Of a DNA stretch of 64,000 nucleotides, positions 49,317 to 61,229 are shown piece by piece. The stretch lies in the NCBI GenBank assembly GCA_002105175.1, contig MCGE01000010.1, positions 1,302,001-1,366,000 on the forward strand, in the 5' to 3' direction. The notes under the pieces were generated by a model that was not told the origin of the DNA, ran no database searches, and was given only the letters and a program-made list of their open reading frames with translations. Position numbers and translations under genes: made by a program. Position 1 is the first letter of the stretch. The number at the start of each line of letters is the position of its first letter. The stretch comes from Absidia repens (Eukaryota > Mucoromycota > Mucoromycetes > Mucorales > Cunninghamellaceae).

Positions 49317-50707
49317 TCTTTTTGTGGTTGTTGTATTGTTAATAGTAAAAACGAATGGACTAGATAAATTTATCGAGAAGTAGGTGCAGATGTCGGAAAC
49401 AAAAAAAAAATGTAATGATATGAAATATAAAAAAAAGAGAACAATGAGTGAAATGGTCCATTTGTATTTATAAGAAAAAAGAGACTAAACACAAATCTCC
49501 TTGAATCGTTTAATTGTAAGGAGGTTTTTGTGGTTCAACTGATTCCACAAAGGTCCAGATCGGTTTTTTTATTTTATTGTTATCAAAGCATCATGGTTTC
49601 TAGCCTTTTCTTTTTTACTCTGACCTCCTTGGTTTCATCAGCATGGGAATATATTTCACACCCCAGACTACCTATTTTATACTTTTTGCTTCATCGCTTG
49701 GCAAAAAAAAAAAAAAAAAACAACGAAAATTGAAACTGATGGTGACTGATTCCACGCAATCATTCATAATAGGAAGCGATCAGCTCGTTGTTTATTACAC
49801 CAACTAACTAACTACCCTTTTTTTAGAAGAGGGAGGAACAGCTTTTTAACCCTGTTTTCAAGAATTTTCTCCGTTGTAGTATATAATATCGCTCCATGTT
49901 ATAATTTTGGTTGGAATCTATGGTTATGGATGGCTATGAATTGTTGATTTTTTGCTTCTGATATTGTTCTTGTCATGAAAAATACAATCATGCATGACTG
50001 CTGGAATTGAAAATAAAAACCAGGGGTAAAAAAAAAGAGTGCCCAACGTTGCCATACTGTTTTATTTTTGGGAATATATATTTTGTTCTTTAAAAAACTC
50101 ACTACTTCCTATCTGGGGACAGTTTTAATTGACAAAAAAAGGTACCAGTTTGAATAGCATAAAAAAAGTGCTTGTATTATCAAACTACTTAAAATGGAAA
50201 ATGAAAAAAATGGCACCTAGCTGTGCCCACTAAAAAAAAGTCGTCGAAGCACTCTATCGGAGTTTATTTTATGAAGGAGTATCATCTATTATAATTGCTT
50301 TTGTAGATCATTCACGAATTTTGTGCCACGTGAGGTGCTGCTTAGCCAAATTTTTGTCTTTAAGCGCGCCCTTTATGGGATAAGGGAATTCAACCCAGCT
50401 TTTAGCTTTGGGTTTACCACATCCTCACTAATAGTAAAATGATCATTGATACATAGGAAGTGTCACACATTTGATTGTACCCAACCCACTGTTCCCAGGT
50501 TAAAAAAAATAATTTTATCGCCGCTCCGTTGCCTATTTTCGTATGGTTTATTATGACGGATTCTTCCCGGATTTCTTTTCCTTCCCTCTTCTCTTTTTCT
50601 TTCGTTTCCTTTTTGCTTTTGTAAAGAATTGTTAGATATCCTTTTTTTTTACCCTTTGCAAACATTGATAAGCTTTCATTGGATCATCGAACAACAAAAT
50701 TACTATC
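49317..50707. other. Intergenic region with promoters of two divergent genes
   Basis: About 1.4 kb. The left part holds the peptide gene promoter (TATAAATA at 49465-49472, minus strand). The rest is A/T-rich with no supported gene; a plus-strand frame at 49591 with a hydrophobic start lacks further support. A CACGTG E-box is near 50327. Confidence 0.55.
49465..49472 (-). promoter_or_regulatory. TATA box of the small secreted peptide gene
   Basis: TATAAATA read on the minus strand, about 150 bp before the ATG. Its position fits a normal promoter and short leader. Confidence 0.5.
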
Positions 50708-52169
50708 ATGCCAGGAACAAGTACCACTCGATCTGGACCAAGCATTCGTCAGCCACTTCGTCAATCTCGTCCCAAACCTGAAAAGGATATTACTGACCAG
50801 ACATCATATCAAGGAAACAACGACGAAAATGAAGAAGACGGAGTTGCTTTCCGACAAGAGCCAACAGAAGATGGAGATGGAGTGATTTTAAACGATGAAC
50901 AAGTCATCCATCATCATTTGGCTATCGGCACTCCATCGAACAAAGCACCCTCCACCACTGGGGGTTCGTCCAACTTTGCTCCAGAACACGACAAAGAAGG
51001 TAAACCAATTAAATCGCACGGCCCTGAAACTTTTGGCGACATCATGTTACATCCAATCAAGCAACTGGAATTTCATCGACGTCGTCTCAGTGTCTTTGAA
51101 CATGAAAAGCATGATTGGGATGAAAAACATCCCCATCATGATCCTTCTGCTCCTCTACCTTCTGGGGCTGGTGATGTGGACAATACCACCACCACTAATT
51201 TGTCTGCTCCCGCCAGTACTGCTGTCGATGAAGAGGCGCCGCTTGAAGCAAAGTAAGTTTGTTTGTTTTTTTTTAAAAAAAAAGAAAGAACTTGGATTCA
51301 TTAGTTGCATAATTCGAACCTTAATCGGTACCTTTTTTTTTTTATTTTTATAATTTTCGCCATATAGCAAACCCAAAGTGAAGACAGGTAAAATAGGAGT
51401 AAACTATAGGAAGATGCCAAAAACTAACACAGGAAGTACTTTTTTTCGGGTATAGTGATCCATTTTAAGCATTTGATGGGCGAACAAGCCGTTCGTATCA
51501 CCAAGACTGTTATTGATCAATTAATGAATCCGGTAAATTCATTGAAAAAAGAAACTACTATTTAAACCCAGCCAGATCGCTGGTTGGATTCTCTCTTTTT
51601 TTTATTGGAAGGGAGGGGGAATTGTGCCTGATTTTTTTTCTTTCTTTTTTTTTTTTTTTTTTTTTTTGGTCCCTCTAGCTTTCCCTGACTGGTGATGAAG
51701 TTTTACGATTGTATCAAGTCAAGGATACTGATGACTTGGTAGAATTCTTCCATCACACGAAACGCGATTACTCACTTAAAATCCACAAGACAGTTAACCT
51801 TCATCAAAAACGGGAAGATCTACGCGCTGAAATCGATGAAAAGAAGCAACATTTTGAAGAACGCACCAGTAAGTTGATTTTTTTTTTCGAAAACTTAAAC
51901 GTAGATGGTTAGACTCACTTTAGATATACATATATGTAGACATCAAAATGAGGGAACACGGTCTGGAATCAGAAAAGAGCAAGGATAGTTTATTAGCCGT
52001 GCCCTTACCCACGGGAGCTATCGAACTCAACGAGAACGTCTTTTTGGAACTTCGACTTGTTGAAGAAGAACCCGAGCCCGAACATGAAAGCACACGACGA
52101 CCCATCTTTGCGTAAGTGGATTCAGTTGGAAACCGTTGACTATGAATTCAATCTCACCATCTTGACTTT

Positions 52170-52231
<62 letters not shown>

Positions 52232-54241
52232 GGCATGGTAGTCTTCCTGATCCTGATTTATCGGATGAAATTGGTCAAGAAACTTCTGCTACTTGGGTCG
52301 AATTATTCAGTGATGTGTTTTATGTTGGTTGGCTAAGGTAATTGTATACACATCTGCTGTATGTTGGATAATGAAGTGAAATGGTACACTGACAATTTCT
52401 ACTTTTCTTTTCTTTCCGCGGTGTGATCAGCTCATTCACTCATAGTCATCATATGGTCGATTCTGAGTCATTAGCCACTTATATTGGCTGGTTTGTGATA
52501 ATGTGGTGGACATGGTGCTCAAGTGCTTTGTAAGTAAGAAGTGCGGGCTCTAGTGGATATGGTTTACTAAAAAGTTGTATTATATCTTGAATAGGTACTC
52601 TGCTCGGTATGATAATGGCGGTAAGATAAAAGAATGACTACTCAAGTACGTATCTACATCAACTTGACTTTTTTTTTCACTCTATAGATGTAATGCATCA
52701 TATCTACAAGATTATTGATCTATGTGGTTTGATTGGGATGGCTGGTGCTTCTGAAGAATACAATGGTGGGACTTCAAAAGGATTCATCATTGGTTATATG
52801 GGTAAGGATAGAACACAAGATATTGAAAAGGAATCATTGACTGATTGTTTTGAATTGCATCGCATTTTTTTTTTTTTTTTTGACAATGATAGTGATGAAA
52901 GCGGTTTTATTGATTCAATACAGCGTCGTCCTTTGGGGTGCCTCGTTGAGTGGCTCGTTTGCTCGTCGTCCCCTTTCGATCTATGTTGGTGTAAATGTCT
53001 TGGCTATCATTCTCTGGGGCGTATCGCTTCTTTATTTGAGTAGCGATGATTCTGAAATCAATAATAGAAATAGAATTGCTCGTATGGTTCTTTGGTATCT
53101 TAGTATCGGCATTGAAGTCCTCGTTAATATGTCGTTACAACGCTTCAAGCAGGTCTCCTTGGCAGCAAGTCATCTGGCTGAACGATTTGGGCTCTTTACT
53201 ATTATCATTCTTGGTAGGCCAAAAAAAAAAAAAGAGAAGCAATTAAATCAATAGAAATACTGACATATGTACTCCTTACTTAGGTGAAAATTGTATTGGT
53301 TTTGTAAAGATGGTATCTGAATCGCATTCCGAAGTCCGAGTAGTGTAAGTGCTATTTTATATCATGGTGCGATTCTCTTTTCTCATGCTATTTTTCCGAT
53401 TTTTATTATTATTCTGATAGGGTGGCAAACATGTTTGGATTAGTGATTATCTTTTTATTCTTCTTCATGTACTTTGATGACTTTTCTAAAGAAGTAAAAT
53501 ACCCCTTTTTCTCTCCTCCCCCTAAAAAACAAACTAACTCATATTTGTCCTCTTTTTTATTCTTTTTTTTATTTAAATAGATTCTCAATTCCGTCCAAGT
53601 CAGCCAAATCTGGATGTACCTGCATTTCCCCCTTCATCTTTGCCAAGTCGCCTTCGGGATTGCTATGACTGATATCATCACCGCTTACCGATTGAATTTT
53701 GATATCCCCGACCATGCCTCTGCTGCTCTCTTCCATGAATGTGAACGCTTAGAAGCAGCCGCTGCTCATCCGGCAGTCCCGGCTACTCATGCTGCGTATA
53801 CTATGGTGGAATCATTTACAAAGTCCTTGATGATGGCTTCTGCTTCAGCATCTGCAACCAGTGAAAACACCGATGTCCTTAGTGCTTGTGAAGAAATTGG
53901 TCGAAGTGCCGAAAGTCTGAACTATGTATTCAAAGCCTTTTGGATTTCAGGTGGTCTGATTCTTTCCCTCAATGCTTTGATCAAACTCGTGAATACTCCG
54001 GTTCGAGCCAAATGGTCACGCGTTATTTGTGGATCAAGATTTTTGAATGCCGTTGTCTTTTTCGGTTTGTCTGCTGCTTCGTTTGGCAACTTTAATGGAC
54101 TGGGTATGCTGGGTATTATGATGGCCTGTTTATTGTTACAATGTAAGTGAACGATAGAGCTAGCGGTATGATACTTCTTTATACTCCGAAATTGACTCTA
54201 CTTTTTTATATTTTATAGCTTCGATTGATCTTTTGGATTAG
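50708..54241 (+). CDS. LtrA-family polytopic membrane protein (792 aa)
   Basis: Fourteen exons: 50708-51252, 51368-51387 (20 nt), 51456-51532, 51679-51868, 51940-52111, 52242-52337, 52431-52529, 52595-52620 (26 nt), 52688-52801, 52893-53213, 53284-53344, 53421-53493, 53581-54142 and 54219-54241. After a hydrophilic N-terminus of about 320 residues with a coiled-coil-like stretch, the protein enters the LtrA (low temperature requirement A) pattern: TWVELFSDVFYVGWL, YIGWFVIMWWTWCSSALY, then several hydrophobic segments. Bacterial LtrA proteins have unknown biochemistry. The fungal N-terminal extension is much longer than in bacteria. The C-terminal half holds an inserted Ala-rich loop (AAAAHPAVPATHAAYTM) before the last helices. 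Confidence 0.85.
52170..52232. repeat. (TTG)n microsatellite in an intron
   Basis: About 21 TTG units inside intron 5 of the LtrA gene, ending just before the acceptor. Read as codons it gives poly-Cys, poly-Leu or, on the other strand, poly-Thr; none is coding. Confidence 0.93.
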
Positions 54242-54871
54242 ATATTGTTCTAATTGTTTATGATTATATCCCCTTCATGCCTTCATTATACCTTTATTGG
54301 TGACCCATTTACTTTATTTATCTATTTTTTACATATTTTGTTATGATATGCTATTTTTGACCTTTATAGAAACTAATAAAAAAAACTTATATGACTTCGG
54401 TTATATGTGTGTATGTGTGATTACAAAATATTTGGAAAATTTCCTTGTTTACTCCGCGTTAAGCGCATACAGAGATTTTAAGTGGAGATGTCGTTCTGGT
54501 ATGAATTTGGTGGACTTGAGGTGGCGAGTGGAAAGGGATAGTGATAAGTGGAACAGGAGAACGAGAGGGAAATTACAAAACATCAAGTGACATAAAATTT
54601 ACTACAATACAAGTTTTTAGCAAGTAACAACGTAGTTTGGACAATGGTTATACAGTAGTCTGGATACTTACTGTACAAATTTATTATCATATGTTTTTTG
54701 TGACTGGGTACCAATTTTTAAAAGTCCATTTCGTGAAAAAAATATTTCCTTACTTCTTTTTACTCTTTCCTGCTCCTACTCCTTTTTTTTTTTTTTTTTT
54801 TACTGCCTTATATCTTCTTAGCATTCCCTTTTATTGTACATATACTTCCACAATACTTCTGTTTATTAATC
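54242..54871. other. Intergenic region
   Basis: 3' end of the LtrA gene and promoter of the large secreted protein gene, with a T run near 54782-54801. A plus-strand frame at 54297-54590 looks like chance. Confidence 0.6.
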
Positions 54872-57289
54872 ATGTCAACTCTTTGCCTATCGTTTTCCTT
54901 CTTGATCCTTATACTTTCTGTCTTATCAGTAATGGCAGATAATCAATCACCACAACCACAACTCTTTGATTCACAGTACGATTCTCACCATATCTCGTCT
55001 ATCCTTGATCAAATTCAAGTACCATCATATGTGTCAACACTATATACTAACAAACACCCAACAGCTACCGATCACTACGTTGTTTCAACTATTAGTACTT
55101 CAATGCAACTCTGCAAGAAGCTTGGTGGTGAAAAGGGCGCAGCAACTTGCTCTTACTTACTGATTGATCGTCCTTGGAAATATTGGCGACAGGACGCGAC
55201 ACGTTTTATCCACAACGCCAAGACTCAATACTTCCCTGTTATTTACAATACAATTGCTAAGGCAGTCAATTATGCTTACGTCGATGGTCTATACGCTTTG
55301 CAAAACAAGGTACACGATTGGTGGCGATTCCCTTCTCTGGAATGGTATCTTCTCAAATCAAGCCTCGTATCGCTATGGGATCAATGCTACTATGACTTTT
55401 GGAACTGGTATTCTGGGAAAAATAGGACATTTAGCAATATTACTCGACTCTTTTACGGCAGCAAGAAAGGCGACGACGAAGACCAGAATGATGGCCACCT
55501 CGAATATTCTCATGGCATTAGTGACAGCAGTGAACACGACCTCGAACCAGACCAAGACGGATGTTATTATGATGTTCTTGGTACAGCTTTGTGCGTGGAT
55601 CAGCAACGTTTACTGGACGAGAATGGCCTGAAGGAGAGGGTGAATGAATTATTTGAAGGGATGACTTATGAAGAACGCTCACACACGCTACGATTCCAAC
55701 AACGGTTTATCCAATGGGCAACAAAGGCATCTTCAATGACGGCGGAAGCAATGGATCGGGCGCAATCCCTTTGGCTACAACATACTAATACTGCTTATCG
55801 GTTTTTGGACGACGCCCTTTACCTGGATCCTCAAACAAACAACAACAACAACAAACATGATGACCCCAGCCAGGGACCTACACCAGCAACTCGAACAACA
55901 AGGCAAATGACCTCATGCCCCCCTGTGGTATTTCCGTTTTCCATCTCTCCATTTGATACTTCTTTGGACTCTACATTTTTTTCACTTGGAAACCAACCGC
56001 ATTCATTACGATCAGCGCCACCGCCTGCATCATCTTACTTACCACTTATGCCGATACGTCAACCATGGACAGCATGTTTATCTAGTCAAAATGACAGCAC
56101 GGATGGAAATACCAACAACGATTATCATGACTTCGGCATCTCTGGAAAGAAAAATATGCCTATATATCAAATGCCCTTGAATCCTTACAACAAAATCCAG
56201 CATCAATACCTCTTGACACGCCTACAGAAAGAAATGATGCAACAGTTAGAACGATTGGAAAAGGCGACTCTTCAGGAATATTATCAAGCTATGGAAGCGA
56301 CACCTCACCAATGGACTTTACGCCACAATGATCGCCATCAGCTCCATTATCAACGACGGCAACTTCAAAAACTACACTTATACAAACCGGCGTATGCGGC
56401 GCAACAATTATATCAGGAACTTCGACTCTATATCAGCATTTCTTTACAACAACTTTATCAAAGGTCGATTCAGCAACTAATGGAAATCACCGAACAATAC
56501 GACAACTTGGCTATGAAACAAGTGGAACATGCATATGACGAATGGAAATGGATCAAAAAACAACAATCTCGACGCCTTTTCACCTTCTATCCACACCATG
56601 ACGATATCACCAACATGCATCATTATGGAAGGGAATCGACAGCTTATGCATCACCACCATTGTCGTCACATACCGAGGATATGGACTCTTCATCATCATT
56701 ACCAATCTCTGATAAGGACGCAAAATACGAATCACCTCAACAACAAGAGCAACAACAACCTCAGCAACACCAAGAACAGGATCACCAGCAGCAGCAACAG
56801 CAGCAGCAATTGCAAGACCTTGGAGGGGAAGTGGATTACGATGCGCAGTGTCAACAATGTTGGAAGAGAAAGAAACCGTGGCGACTGGTGTATCTACTAT
56901 CGTCGATGGCAGAACAACTCGGCTACTATCACTACAACAAACACAAGGACGACGACAATTATACTCTTTTATCGACTATCAGTGGTAGCGACGACAACAT
57001 GCCAGTGGCTGGTGGTGGATCGATGGCAGCGGAATCGAGCTCGTCGCGAGCAGTGGTGTTTATTGGTCAACGTGCGGGTCGTGCTGTACAACCTCATCGA
57101 CAGAATGTACTTCATCAATGGCAAACCGTCTTTCAAGATATGGATCGGCAGTCGCGTGCCATTTGGGTCTCGGCGATGGATCAAGCGCAAGGAAGACATC
57201 GTATATGGGCAAGCTGTAATGCAACGTGTACTTCTGCTATTATTATGGCCAAACTCCTTATTCTGGTACTCTTCCTCTTCTACTTCTAG
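54872..57289 (+). CDS. Large intronless secreted protein of unknown function (805 aa)
   Basis: One uninterrupted frame in an intron-rich neighbourhood. Signal peptide MSTLCLSFSFLILILSVLSVM. The N-terminal 240 residues are rich in aromatic residues (DRPWKYWRQDATRF, LEWYLLKSSLVSLWDQ) and contain a few cysteines (CYYDVLGTALC). The middle is helical and Gln/Leu-rich, and a Q-rich low-complexity stretch (around 620-650) precedes a basic segment. The C-terminus ends in CNATCTSAIIMAKLLILVLF and a few more hydrophobic residues, which could be a GPI signal or a tail anchor. I recognise no family. Possible roles are cell wall or spore coat, but this is only a guess from the secretion signals. Confidence 0.8.
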   Translation: MSTLCLSFSFLILILSVLSVMADNQSPQPQLFDSQYDSHHISSILDQIQVPSYVSTLYTNKHPTATDHYVVSTISTSMQLCKKLGGEKGAATCSYLLIDRPWKYWRQDATRFIHNAKTQYFPVIYNTIAKAVNYAYVDGLYALQNKVHDWWRFPSLEWYLLKSSLVSLWDQCYYDFWNWYSGKNRTFSNITRLFYGSKKGDDEDQNDGHLEYSHGISDSSEHDLEPDQDGCYYDVLGTALCVDQQRLLDENGLKERVNELFEGMTYEERSHTLRFQQRFIQWATKASSMTAEAMDRAQSLWLQHTNTAYRFLDDALYLDPQTNNNNNKHDDPSQGPTPATRTTRQMTSCPPVVFPFSISPFDTSLDSTFFSLGNQPHSLRSAPPPASSYLPLMPIRQPWTACLSSQNDSTDGNTNNDYHDFGISGKKNMPIYQMPLNPYNKIQHQYLLTRLQKEMMQQLERLEKATLQEYYQAMEATPHQWTLRHNDRHQLHYQRRQLQKLHLYKPAYAAQQLYQELRLYISISLQQLYQRSIQQLMEITEQYDNLAMKQVEHAYDEWKWIKKQQSRRLFTFYPHHDDITNMHHYGRESTAYASPPLSSHTEDMDSSSSLPISDKDAKYESPQQQEQQQPQQHQEQDHQQQQQQQQLQDLGGEVDYDAQCQQCWKRKKPWRLVYLLSSMAEQLGYYHYNKHKDDDNYTLLSTISGSDDNMPVAGGGSMAAESSSSRAVVFIGQRAGRAVQPHRQNVLHQWQTVFQDMDRQSRAIWVSAMDQAQGRHRIWASCNATCTSAIIMAKLLILVLFLFYF

Positions 57290-58081
57290 TTTTATAGTTT
57301 TATATGCCCCAACCCAACCCCTTTTCTTTCCCTATATCAATCAATCATCATTCCCATCACATTATATAGTTACCCTAGGCTGGATGACCTTTTACTATTT
57401 TTCTTTTACCCATCCAGCACTCCTTAGTTTTAATTTTTCTTATTACTCATCCATCACTTCTTAGCCTTTTTTTTTTATTACCCATGCATCATTACTAGGC
57501 TTCTTTTTATATACATTCACGTTTATATCTCTACCATTTTACACCATTACATAGTTAGTCAAATTTACCCTTCACTTTAGCTGTTTAGTCTTTCGTCATT
57601 ACATAGTGAAATAAAATATGTTTTTACCAAAAAGAATCATTTTTATGTTTGGGTTTATATGACAAAAAGGTGACTGGTGGTATTCTGATGTTTATGTCTG
57701 TGCAAATGAGTGTGTCATTGGGGGGGGGTGGACAGCAATATGAATATAGTAAATAGCAACGAAGTTCAATCATGAAAATCATCTGTGATCGACATGGTAG
57801 GAATAGTCATCACTTACTGCACCAGGGGACAAGACTCGGGTCACTGCCTCACTTTGAACTCTCAAATCCCAGGATAAGTCCTTTTTTATGAGTTGGATGG
57901 TGTATGGCCCTTTTAAATTAATAAGCGAAATAAAAAAAAGATGTAATTTAGTCACCTTCTTTTTGTCTTTACTTGTATTATGTTACTTCAAACTCTCCAA
58001 TGCGCTTCAACTGTAGTATTTTTTTTGCTTATTTTTCATTGTGTTCATCACATCTTATTTTCTTCTGGCCACTTAAAAATT
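57290..58081. other. Intergenic region
   Basis: 3' UTR of the secreted protein gene with loosely repeated ~45-bp units containing 'ttacccatccagca' or 'ttacccatgcatca' (57390-57500), AATAAA near 57612, and a G run near 57721. No supported gene. Confidence 0.55.
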
Positions 58082-58137
58082 CATAGAAAACATTTCAAAT
58101 CCCGTCCACGTGGATAAATATTTTTTCTCGTTTTTAT

Positions 58138-58151
58138 TTTTTCGTTCTCTC
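58138..58151. repeat. Target-site duplication of the LINE, left copy
   Basis: tttttcgttctctc, identical to the right copy at 60027-60040. Confidence 0.85.
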
Positions 58152-60026
58152 AACTTTCACCGGTTCGGTGATCAAACTTCTGGCCTACGCTGATGACATT
58201 TGTGTCCTACTGAAGGATACGCGGGATTTTGACAAACTCATGACCCATTTCTCCAACTATAGTCAAGTCTCCAATGCCAAGCTCAACGTCTCGAAAACAG
58301 AGGCCTTCTCTTTATGCGGCAGACCCCTTCCAGGCTGGCAAGAATTCTTTGGACATAAAGGCATTACGCAATGGTACGATTGTCACTCATCTCACCCTCT
58401 CCGCTACTTGGGCTTCAGCATGATCCAATCGCCAGCTCAACGTCATCTTATTACTCATCAGCTCCTCAGCACAGTAACCAACGCATGCAACATCTACAGT
58501 CAACGTCATCTATCCATTCGTGGTCGCATTACTGTAGCAAACACCCTGATATTATCCAAAATTTGGTATCAACTTCGGGTCGTGAACCTCCCCCAATGTT
58601 TTTATCAACAACTCCGATCGACAGTTTACCAATTTGTTACCAAAGGCTACAAACCAGCACTAGGTTACTCCTTACTGTGCAAATCCACTAGAAATGGTGG
58701 ACTTGGTCTTCTCGATACCTTCACCCAAACATTGATTCTCCAGCGCCGCTGGTTATCTTTGATTTTGGAACGTGACCCCGGATCTTCCTTTGGTGCCAAC
58801 ATTATTCATCATCATCTGACAATGATTACTGACAACAATATTGGATATCGCCTCCCGCTCTTCTTCCCATTACTACGTCGTGGTCCACTATGTGCACCAG
58901 ATGCTGTCCTGGCCCGAATCTTTACCGCCATGGATCGATATTCACCAACATATGATGATCTTCCTCTCTCACCTGCCACGTGGCTTCATCTACCTCTCAT
59001 CAATGCTGTCTCTTCCGCTCCTCCGGATCACTGGATTCACACCCACCACGCAGCCGATCCGACACATTGGTTTTTCTGTTTTGATTCGACCCCTGGTTGT
59101 ATCCGTCCGCTCCTACCATCTTCTATCTGTCTTCTTGATCCTCCGGATGACATCAAATACCGCAATCTTTCTGTGCAGCTTTTCCGGGACCTCATCACGA
59201 ATACCATCACACTACATCCATCATTTCAACAATACATGACGAATTGGGGACAACAAGAAGGAAATGTAACTGACTCCACCCTGGTGACAAGCTTCCTCGC
59301 CTCTCCTACTTGGACATCCTACACTCCTCGCTCCCATCGCCAACGACTTCTCTCCTCTCTCCCCCGAACACAATCCCCTCCGTCACTCCCATCCCGCCTG
59401 TGGCATTCTTTCTGGAAACAACCACAACACCTATATGCTCGAACACTATGGTATCGCCTTCTAGTGGGCAAACTTTATTGTCAAAAGTCCCTGGTCCACT
59501 TCCGACCTTCCACCACGTCCCTCTGCCTGTTTTGTTCTGAAGCTACGGAAGATCTCCAGCATCTGTTTGTCACTTGTCCCATCAAATGGGCACTGTGGCA
59601 ACAAGTCTTTGATCATCTCCTCCCTGGTTCGTCACCTCCACAAACAACAATAGTCTCCGGCCTTTTCTCCCTAGATTTTTCCACCATCCCCCAACTATCC
59701 TCCGCTCTTTGGCTTATCTCAGGATGCGTCATCCAAATTATCTGGCGCCATCACTGGTATTATGTCATACACCACATTCCTTTTAAGCCTTCCGTGCTAT
59801 CACCTATCATCGCATCCCTCTTCTCTCAACTCCGCCCTCCTCCTCATATTTACCACATCCCTTCATATTAGATATATAGTTACCGTACCCCCAACTCTTG
59901 TTAGATTATTTCAGTTTACTTTTATTCTCCCACACTGATTTGATTTCACCAAGTTGTCGCCACTCTACGATGCGCTTCTTTCAATCCCCGCAATAAAATA
60001 TATATTGCCCTAAAAAAAAAAAAAAA
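58152..60026 (+). mobile_element. 5'-truncated LINE (non-LTR retrotransposon) with poly(A) tail
   Basis: The element starts abruptly just before the reverse transcriptase active-site motif and runs to a 15-A tail (60012-60026), with AATAAA shortly before it. It is bounded by 14-bp direct repeats. Truncation from the 5' side with target duplication is the usual outcome of target-primed reverse transcription. The remaining frame is intact, so the insertion is probably recent. The clade cannot be assigned from this fragment. Confidence 0.93.
58153..59871 (+). pseudogene. C-terminal fragment of LINE reverse transcriptase (5'-truncated ORF2)
   Basis: The frame is open from the truncation point (the first methionine-like codon, a GTG at 58168, is not a real start). 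It begins VIKLLAYADDICVLLKD, the catalytic YADD box, followed by the thumb and connection region (LNVSKTEAFSLCG, LRYLGFSM, LSIRGRITVANTLILSKIWY). A zinc-finger module (CLFCSEATEDLQHLFVTCP) near the C-terminus is the zf-RVT domain of many LINEs. The endonuclease and the N-terminal part of the polymerase are missing, so it is not an active element. No premature stop codon is present in about 570 codons. Confidence 0.92.
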
Positions 60027-60040
60027 TTTTTCGTTCTCTC
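60027..60040. repeat. Target-site duplication of the LINE, right copy
   Basis: tttttcgttctctc, directly after the 15-A tail; identical to 58138-58151. Confidence 0.85.
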
Positions 60041-60960
60041 TTTCTTTCCATTTTCTTTTTTTTTCACTTCTTTTTTCTTCACCATTCAACTTTGAAACTG
60101 TAGTAATCAGTACATTAGTGTCCGGACTAGTTTAGAAGGGTTTTCAGATCAGGGATTACAATATGCATGGGGAAACTCTTTCATTTTGGATCTAGGATCT
60201 GAGGGCACCACCATTAGCTGGTTTTTTGACGCCTTCATTAGCGTAGTTTGGCGTTAGTTTGTCATAGTATATATATATATCTGAATAAAATCTGTCTTTT
60301 TTCACATTCTTCAATTGAAAATATCCCAGTAGTCTCTCTCATGTCGTGTTCACTAGATCCCTTTTTTATTGCCATCACCCCTTTTTAATTAGTGTTTGCC
60401 ATAGCTGTGCTTTAATAAAAGATATCTATTTAGTCTTTCCTATACTTCGTACAGTATATTATACATCCTTTACGACCACGCCTTTAGATTAGTACTGACC
60501 ATTCTTTGAACTCACATTAGTTTCCCTGTTCATCTCCCACGTAGTACCTCCATTAGATCTCTTGTGACAATGAGTATCTCCCCTTTAGTTTAGTACTTTA
60601 AATGAAATATACCTTTTTATTAGTTAACCTTCCTATGACCCATATGATCGTGAGAAATGTCTTTATGGCTGATCTATTGTGAGTGCCTTATCGGGCACCT
60701 GGTTTCTAGTTTACCCACCATATCCACTTTTGCTCTCCGCCCCACTCTCCCTTACCTCATAAGCCAAGTGACGGATAGACAGTTCTGGGTTATTTAATAT
60801 GAAATGTATGCATATTGTTGCTCTACCAATCAATACTAAGCTAGGCGATGCCACCGGTGTAATCTTCCCTACAAAATATCATAGACTCCGCTAGATTAGA
60901 CATACAGTATACATTAGTTCATATTTTTTTATATTACGTATGACATAATAAATGATAATA

Positions 60961-61196
60961 ACCCCTCACCTCATCCCGACATACAAAAAAAGCCCCCCCC
61001 AGTCGAGATGTTGCTTACTAAAGTGTAGTGTCCATTCCGATACTTTCAACCTCACGCAGCAACCCCATTGGCAGCCAATAGATACTTATTTTTGTTCTTT
61101 GCAACTACTGGAATGTTGAAATCCCGTATAATCCTTTATTTTAAATTTATGAGTGTAAAATGAGAAGTCTTGAATCTTACCTGCACTAATGTCATC

Positions 61197-61229
<33 letters not shown>

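Larger units (their letters stand above)
58082..60960 (-). repeat. Dispersed repeat family, copy D, split by a LINE
   Basis: Minus orientation. The end motif is at 58090-58115 (reverse complement of gggatttgaaatgttttc), and the rest of the copy continues from 60027, with the core (atgcatggggaaactctttc, 60163) and then the other landmarks as in copy E. The LINE and one target-site duplicate lie between. Removing them restores the order seen in copies B and C. The right limit is approximate. Confidence 0.78.

Noticed and set aside
49591..49733. Frame with signal-like start MVSSLFFFTLTSLVSSAW
   Set aside because: It ends in a poly-Lys run from a poly(A) tract and has no processing site or conserved cysteines.
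52027..52236. Frames with poly-Thr or poly-Cys runs
   Set aside because: They are translations of the intronic TTG microsatellite.
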